A DNA stretch of 18,240 nucleotides from an uncultured Bacteroidales bacterium (GTDB taxonomy: Bacteria > Bacteroidota > Bacteroidia > Bacteroidales > Bacteroidaceae). The notes under the pieces were generated by a model that did not search any database, was not told the origin of the DNA, and saw only the letters and a program-made list of their open reading frames with translations. Of the stretch, positions 14,150 to 18,240 are shown in pieces. Within the stretch, counting starts at the first letter, position 1; each line of letters begins with the position of its first letter. The DNA is taken from the NCBI GenBank assembly GCA_947367415.1, contig CANBEE010000015.1, positions 1 through 18,240 on the forward strand, in the 5' to 3' direction. The translations under genes and the position numbers were made by a program.

Positions 14150-14584
14150 ATGACTGAGACGGATAATAAGAAAGAGGCTTTTGACAAGCGTTATATGCGT
14201 ATGGCTTGTATATGGGCCGAGAACTCATATTGTGAACGCCGCAAGGTGGGTGCACTGATTGTAAAGGACAAGATGATTATATCTGATGGCTACAATGGTA
14301 CTCCTGCTGGTTTCGAGAATGTATGTGAGGATGCGAACAACGTGACCAAGCCTTATGTTTTACATGCTGAAGCAAATGCCATTACGAAAATCGCTCGCTC
14401 GAACAACAACAGCGAAGGTGCCACTTTGTATGTAACGGCTTCGCCCTGTATAGAATGTGCCAAGCTGATTATTCAGGCTGGCATCAAGCGAGTGGTGTAT
14501 GGCGAAAAGTATCGACTGACAGATGGTATCGACTTGCTGGAAAGAGCAGGCGTTATCGTGGAATATTTACCTAACGAAAAATGA
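14150..14584 (+). CDS. dCMP deaminase (cytidine/deoxycytidylate deaminase family)
   Basis: A 144-residue zinc enzyme that converts dCMP to dUMP, supplying dTMP synthesis. The zinc site is visible: HAEANAI (72-78; His72 ligand, Glu74 proton shuttle) and SPCIEC (98-103; Cys100 and Cys103 ligands). RKVGALIV (31-38) and GYNGTPAG (47-54) are typical of dCMP deaminases of the ComEB type. The start is the ATG at 14150; the frame is open upstream, but that stretch is the end of the preceding gene in another frame. Length is normal for the family. The stop overlaps the ATG of the S41 peptidase (ATGA), showing translational coupling. Cytoplasmic. Confidence 0.93.
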   Translation: MTETDNKKEAFDKRYMRMACIWAENSYCERRKVGALIVKDKMIISDGYNGTPAGFENVCEDANNVTKPYVLHAEANAITKIARSNNNSEGATLYVTASPCIECAKLIIQAGIKRVVYGEKYRLTDGIDLLERAGVIVEYLPNEK

Positions 14585-16182
14585 AACTTCAAATAAATAA
14601 GCTCCAAATTATACTTGCTTTACTTGTAGGCATGAGCTTCGCCGCCTGTACAGAACAAGAAAAGCAGGTGCACTCGACCAATAAGCTATCTACTATATTG
14701 CATATTATTGGTAATCAATATGTAGATACTGTAAATGTGGATGGACTTGTGGAAAAGACAATCCCTAAGGTGTTGGCAGAACTGGATCCGCACTCTGTTT
14801 ATATACCGGCCAAAGACGCCGAAGAGTCCAATCAGGAACTCAGAGGTAGTTTCAGTGGTATTGGTATCCAGTTTATGATACAGTCCGACACCATATACGT
14901 GAGCGATGTCATTCATGGAGGCCCTGCAGAGAAGGTTGGCCTCATGGCTGGTGACCGCATTGTCACTATCGACGACTCTCTTTATGTAGGTAAGAAGATC
15001 AGCAACGATGGTGCCATGAAGCGCCTCAAAGGTCCCAAGGGTAGCGAGGTTACTCTGGGAATCAAACGCCATGGCGAGGAAGAACTGCTGTCGTATACGA
15101 TTGTGCGTGGCAATATTCCAGTCAAGAGTGTGGACGCAAGTTATCTGATTGACGACCGTTGGTGCTATATCAAAATCAATAAGTTTGGCGAAACCACTTA
15201 CCCTGAGATGCTGATGGCATTGGCCCAAGGTATACAGAAAGGTGCGCAAGGATGTATTATCGACTTGCGAGGAAATACAGGTGGATATATGGGAGCTGCC
15301 ATACAGATGGTTAATGAGTTCCTTCCCAAGGGAGAGATGATTGTGTATACCGAAGGAGAGAACGCTCCACGCTACGAGGAGTATGCTACTGGTGGAGGAA
15401 GTTGTCAGAATATGCCACTTGTTGTTCTTACCGATGAGACCTCTGCTTCGGCCAGCGAAATCTTTGCAGGAGCTATACAGGACAATGACAGAGGCACGAT
15501 TATTGGACGCAGAACCTTTGGCAAGGGACTTGTGCAACAGCCTATCGAGTTGGAAGATGGATCGGCTATTCGTCTTACAATAGCACGCTACTATACACCA
15601 TCAGGACGTTGTATACAGAAACCCTATAGCAATGGCCATAACGAGGAATATGAACTTGATTTGCTCAATCGTTACGAACACGGAGAGTTCTTTACGCAAG
15701 ATAGCATTAAGCAAGATGAAAGTCTGGCCTATCAGACAAAGAATGGACGTACCGTATATGGTGGTGGAGGTATCATGCCTGATATTTTTGTTCCGCAAGA
15801 TACTGCAGGGTATACTTCGTATTATGCTGAAATAGCCAAAAGAGGTCTGTTTACGCAGTTCCCCTTCCAGTATACCGATGCTAATCGTGCAAAGCTCTCC
15901 CAATACACAACGATGGATAGTATGCTTGCTTACCTGAAGACGCAGAATCTGTTGGAACAGCTGGTTCAGCATGCAACGAGCAAGGGAGTGAAACGTCGTA
16001 ATAACCATATAGCCAAGTCGCGCGATGTGATGGAAGATATTATATATGGTAATATCATTTATAACATGCTGGGAATGCAGGACTATGTAAAATATTTGAA
16101 CCTTACGGATCCTGTGGTGCTTAAAGCTGTTGAAGTGCTGGATGCTGGGCTATCTAGACCGCAGGCCGATAAGCGTAAATAA
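14581..16182 (+). CDS. S41 family C-terminal processing peptidase, lipoprotein-like
   Basis: A 533-residue serine peptidase. A signal ends in FAAC (Cys23), consistent with a lipoprotein, so it acts in the periplasm. Order of domains: a short helical region (about 30-80; VDGLVEKTIPKVLAELDPHS), a PDZ domain (about 85-165; GSFSGIGIQF, GGPAEKVGLMAGDRIVTID), then the S41 core. The catalytic pair fits Ser290 in TSASASEIFAGA and Lys315 in RTFGKGLVQQ; the 25-residue spacing equals that of CtpA and Prc. CIIDLRGNTGG (225-235) is the usual strand before the active site. About 200 residues follow, as in other Bacteroidetes S41 proteins. These enzymes trim proteins from the C-terminus. It overlaps the dCMP deaminase by four bases. 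Confidence 0.93.
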   Translation: MKLQINKLQIILALLVGMSFAACTEQEKQVHSTNKLSTILHIIGNQYVDTVNVDGLVEKTIPKVLAELDPHSVYIPAKDAEESNQELRGSFSGIGIQFMIQSDTIYVSDVIHGGPAEKVGLMAGDRIVTIDDSLYVGKKISNDGAMKRLKGPKGSEVTLGIKRHGEEELLSYTIVRGNIPVKSVDASYLIDDRWCYIKINKFGETTYPEMLMALAQGIQKGAQGCIIDLRGNTGGYMGAAIQMVNEFLPKGEMIVYTEGENAPRYEEYATGGGSCQNMPLVVLTDETSASASEIFAGAIQDNDRGTIIGRRTFGKGLVQQPIELEDGSAIRLTIARYYTPSGRCIQKPYSNGHNEEYELDLLNRYEHGEFFTQDSIKQDESLAYQTKNGRTVYGGGGIMPDIFVPQDTAGYTSYYAEIAKRGLFTQFPFQYTDANRAKLSQYTTMDSMLAYLKTQNLLEQLVQHATSKGVKRRNNHIAKSRDVMEDIIYGNIIYNMLGMQDYVKYLNLTDPVVLKAVEVLDAGLSRPQADKRK

Positions 16183-16200
16183 TAAAAAAACATAGAAGTC

Positions 16201-17235
16201 ATGATACAATTCCAATGCGATTATAATGAAGGAGCTCATCCTTATATTTTGCAACGTCTTCTTGATAGCAATATGGAGCAGACGGTGGGCTATGGTGAAG
16301 ATGCCTATTGCGATGAAGCTCGCAAACTGATAAAGAAAGCCTGCCAACGTGATGATGTTGATGTACACTTCTTGGTTGGAGGTACTCAGTCAAATACGAC
16401 CGTTATAGCACATATATTACGCCCTCATCAGGGAGTGATTGCTGCTTGCACAGGCCATATCAATGTGCATGAAACGGGAGCCATAGAGAGTACTGGTCAC
16501 AAAGTGTTGCCAATGCCTACTGAAGACGGCAAACTTGCAGCTTCTCAGATTGAGGAAGCTATGTTGGAGCATATCAACGAGGATGGTCCGGAGCACATGG
16601 TTCAGCCCGGTATGGTGTATTTGTCATTCCCGACAGAAATAGGCACCATATATAGTGCCGAGGAACTTAAGGCCATACGTGCCATGTGTGACAAATATGA
16701 TTTGCCGCTTTTTATTGATGGTGCTCGTCTTGGCTATGGACTCTGTTCACCAGAGTGTGACCTTACTTTGCCCCAACTGTCGCAATTAGCCGATGTATTC
16801 TATATCGGAGGAACCAAGGTGGGTGCACTTTTTGGTGAGGCAGTAATCATCACTTCTGATGCTTTGAAGAAAGATTTCCGTTACAGCATTAAGCAACACG
16901 GAGGAATGCTTGCAAAGGGACGCCTCTTAGGTATACAGTTTGCAACGCTCTTTGCAGATGACCTATATTTCCAGATATCCCGACATGCCATTGATGAGGC
17001 TATGCGTATTCGTGCGACTCTGCAAGCTAAAGGCATTGGCTTCCTTATAGATAGCCCGACCAATCAACAGTTCCCCATATTCACCAATGAGCAAGCGGCT
17101 ATCCTGTCGCAAAACTTCTTGTTGTCACCATGGAAGCGGATTGATGACACACATGTAGCTATGCGTATTTGTACTAGTTGGGCAACAAAGCACGAAAATG
17201 TCGATTGCTTGATAGAGGCTATCGATAAGTTGTGA
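16201..17235 (+). CDS. Threonine aldolase family PLP enzyme
   Basis: A 344-residue pyridoxal phosphate enzyme of fold type I. The Schiff-base Lys is probably Lys206 in YIGGTKVGAL (201-210). Asp173 in LFIDGARLGYG (170-180) would contact the pyridine nitrogen, and HINVHETGA (86-94) carries the His that stacks on the cofactor. Low-specificity L-threonine aldolases split threonine or allo-threonine into glycine and acetaldehyde; beta-eliminating lyases (tryptophanase type) share this superfamily, so the reaction is not certain. It starts 18 bases after the S41 gene and ends the five-gene run. A strong -7 box for the next gene lies 47 bases after its stop. Cytoplasmic. Confidence 0.9.
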   Translation: MIQFQCDYNEGAHPYILQRLLDSNMEQTVGYGEDAYCDEARKLIKKACQRDDVDVHFLVGGTQSNTTVIAHILRPHQGVIAACTGHINVHETGAIESTGHKVLPMPTEDGKLAASQIEEAMLEHINEDGPEHMVQPGMVYLSFPTEIGTIYSAEELKAIRAMCDKYDLPLFIDGARLGYGLCSPECDLTLPQLSQLADVFYIGGTKVGALFGEAVIITSDALKKDFRYSIKQHGGMLAKGRLLGIQFATLFADDLYFQISRHAIDEAMRIRATLQAKGIGFLIDSPTNQQFPIFTNEQAAILSQNFLLSPWKRIDDTHVAMRICTSWATKHENVDCLIEAIDKL

Positions 17236-17281
17236 CTAAGTTTTTTCTAACGTTTTTTTATGCAATCATACAAAAAAAATG

Positions 17282-17289
17282 TATCTTTG
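17282..17289 (+). promoter_or_regulatory. -7 box for the outer-membrane protein gene
   Basis: TATCTTTG is an exact -7 box. TATG at 17259-17262, 19 bases upstream, is a 3-of-4 match to TTTG. The leader to the ATG at 17395 would be about 100 bases long. Confidence 0.65.
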
Positions 17290-17394
17290 CACTGCTGTAT
17301 AGGATATGAGAGAAGAGTGAAATGTCATTCGTGATTGAATTTGAATGTATAGCAGATAATTGAAAACTATTAACTATTAAAATTTAAGTAAGTT

Positions 17395-18120
17395 ATGAAA
17401 AATGTAAAGAAAGCGATTGCTCTTGTTGCAGTCATCTTCGGAGTTTCAATGTCATCGTTTGCACAGAATGGCCTTTCTGTACGTGTTGGTGGTAATTTCC
17501 CTATGGGCGCTTTTGCTGAAGGTGGTAGCCTTAGTGATATTGCCCTCAATAATGCTTCTTCAAAATTGGGTGGAGCAGCCACAGGTTTCAATGCCGGTTT
17601 GAAGTATCAGTTCGGACTTTTGGGTAATCTGAGCGCTTTTGCTTCGGCTGACCTCTTTTATAATGGATTGAAGGGTGACCTTAAGGAAGATTTGCTTAAG
17701 CTGGATGACGATGCAAAGTTGCCTACATACATGAACATCCCCGTTATGGCTGGTGTAAACTACGAACTTCTTGACATTGCTGGAGCTGCCTTGTGGGTAG
17801 AGGCCGGATTAGGTGTTAACTTCCGCAATATTTCGTCATTGGAGAGCGAGTCAGAAATCTTCGGTAGTGAGATTGAGACAGGTACTTCATACAAGATGGC
17901 CACAACTTTCGCTTGGGAAGCAGGTATTGGTGTGAGCGTAGCTGATAAGGTATCTTTGGGACTCCATTACTATGCATTTGGTAGTTCTGCTATTAACGGT
18001 GATCCATATATTGAGGATGGTGGAGCTATTGGTAATTGGGCAGACCAGTTCAAAGACGAGTTCCAGTCTGGTAAGCTCAATCCTTCAATGATTGTTATCC
18101 GTTTGGGTTACCACTTTTAA
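17395..18120 (+). CDS. Outer-membrane beta-barrel protein
   Basis: A 241-residue protein with a cleavable signal peptide (MKNVKKAIALVAVIFGVSMS, cut after SFAQ) and a mature part built of alternating strands with aromatic girdles and Gly-rich turns (LSVRVGGNFPMGAF, GFNAGLKYQFGLLG, LSAFASADLFYNG, MNIPVMAGVNYEL, ALWVEAGLGVNF, TTFAWEAGIGVSVADKVSLGLHYYAFG). The last residues, MIVIRLGYHF, end in Phe, the recognition signal for the BAM machinery. This fits the PorT/OmpW-like small barrels (8-10 strands) common in Bacteroidetes. No substrate or partner can be named. It has its own promoter and a long leader. The rubrerythrin gene starts 42 bases after its stop. Confidence 0.88.
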   Translation: MKNVKKAIALVAVIFGVSMSSFAQNGLSVRVGGNFPMGAFAEGGSLSDIALNNASSKLGGAATGFNAGLKYQFGLLGNLSAFASADLFYNGLKGDLKEDLLKLDDDAKLPTYMNIPVMAGVNYELLDIAGAALWVEAGLGVNFRNISSLESESEIFGSEIETGTSYKMATTFAWEAGIGVSVADKVSLGLHYYAFGSSAINGDPYIEDGGAIGNWADQFKDEFQSGKLNPSMIVIRLGYHF

Positions 18121-18162
18121 TTTAAGTAGCTATTTTTCATTACATTCTAATAAGACAGAACT

Positions 18163-18240
18163 ATGAGCGAACTGAAAGGAACAAAAACAGAGAAGAACCT
18201 ATGGACAGCATTTGCAGGCGAGTCACAGGCACGTAACAAG
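18163..18240 (+). CDS. rbr: Rubrerythrin, N-terminus only
   Basis: Only 26 codons lie within the window. They begin MSELKGTKTEKNLWTAFAGE followed by SQARNK, a near-perfect match to the first helix of rubrerythrins, where the Glu in AGESQARNK is a di-iron ligand. Rubrerythrin reduces hydrogen peroxide in the cytoplasm of anaerobes, with electrons passed through its C-terminal rubredoxin domain, which is outside the window. No separate promoter is seen in the 42 bases after the barrel protein gene, so read-through from that gene is possible. Confidence 0.92.
   Translation, partial: MSELKGTKTEKNLWTAFAGESQARNK

Noticed and set aside
14686..15537. Open frame on the minus strand over the S41 peptidase gene
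   Set aside because: Antisense to a gene with complete PDZ and catalytic motifs; no independent signal.

Overview
The window looks like chromosomal DNA from a Bacteroidales bacterium (Bacteroides/Phocaeicola/Prevotella relatives; I cannot fix the genus). The reasons are repeated promoters of the Bacteroidetes type (TTTG, about 19-20 bases, then TAnnTTTG, mostly as TATCTTTG), many lipoproteins with acidic residues after the lipidated Cys, weak or absent Shine-Dalgarno sequences, a BtuG-like protein behind a cobalamin riboswitch, and a GH105 enzyme.

Layout. Positions 1-145 hold the start of a secreted protein on the minus strand. Next, also on the minus strand, is a two-gene sugar salvage unit: an N-acetylhexosamine 1-kinase-like protein followed by an FHS-type MFS sugar transporter. 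Divergent from these is a plus-strand run, prmC-recX-comF, in which prmC and recX overlap by 4 bases. It faces a minus-strand DUF2027/Smr protein. An 883-base region without genes (6507-7389) follows. It holds a tandem pair of structured repeats and then a promoter plus cobalamin riboswitch feeding a BtuG-like surface lipoprotein. A minus-strand pair comes next: GTPase YsxC/EngB, then a GH105 hydrolase. A Crp/Fnr regulator is divergent from it. A tight plus-strand operon follows: Dcp-like M3 lipoprotein peptidase, small lipoprotein, dCMP deaminase, S41 peptidase, threonine aldolase-like PLP enzyme. The window ends with an outer-membrane beta-barrel protein and the first 26 codons of rubrerythrin.

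The most notable non-coding structures are two. (1) A tandem repeat at 6579-6845 has three stems that each differ between copies by a compensatory base-pair change. (2) A roughly 160-base inverted-repeat element occurs twice (1697-1854 and 4495-4655), each time between two co-directional genes and in the same orientation relative to transcription. The cobalamin riboswitch also carries two runs of 7-base tandem repeats in a peripheral segment. I found no tRNA, rRNA, CRISPR array, transposase or defence system. Most genes are ordinary housekeeping or salvage genes.
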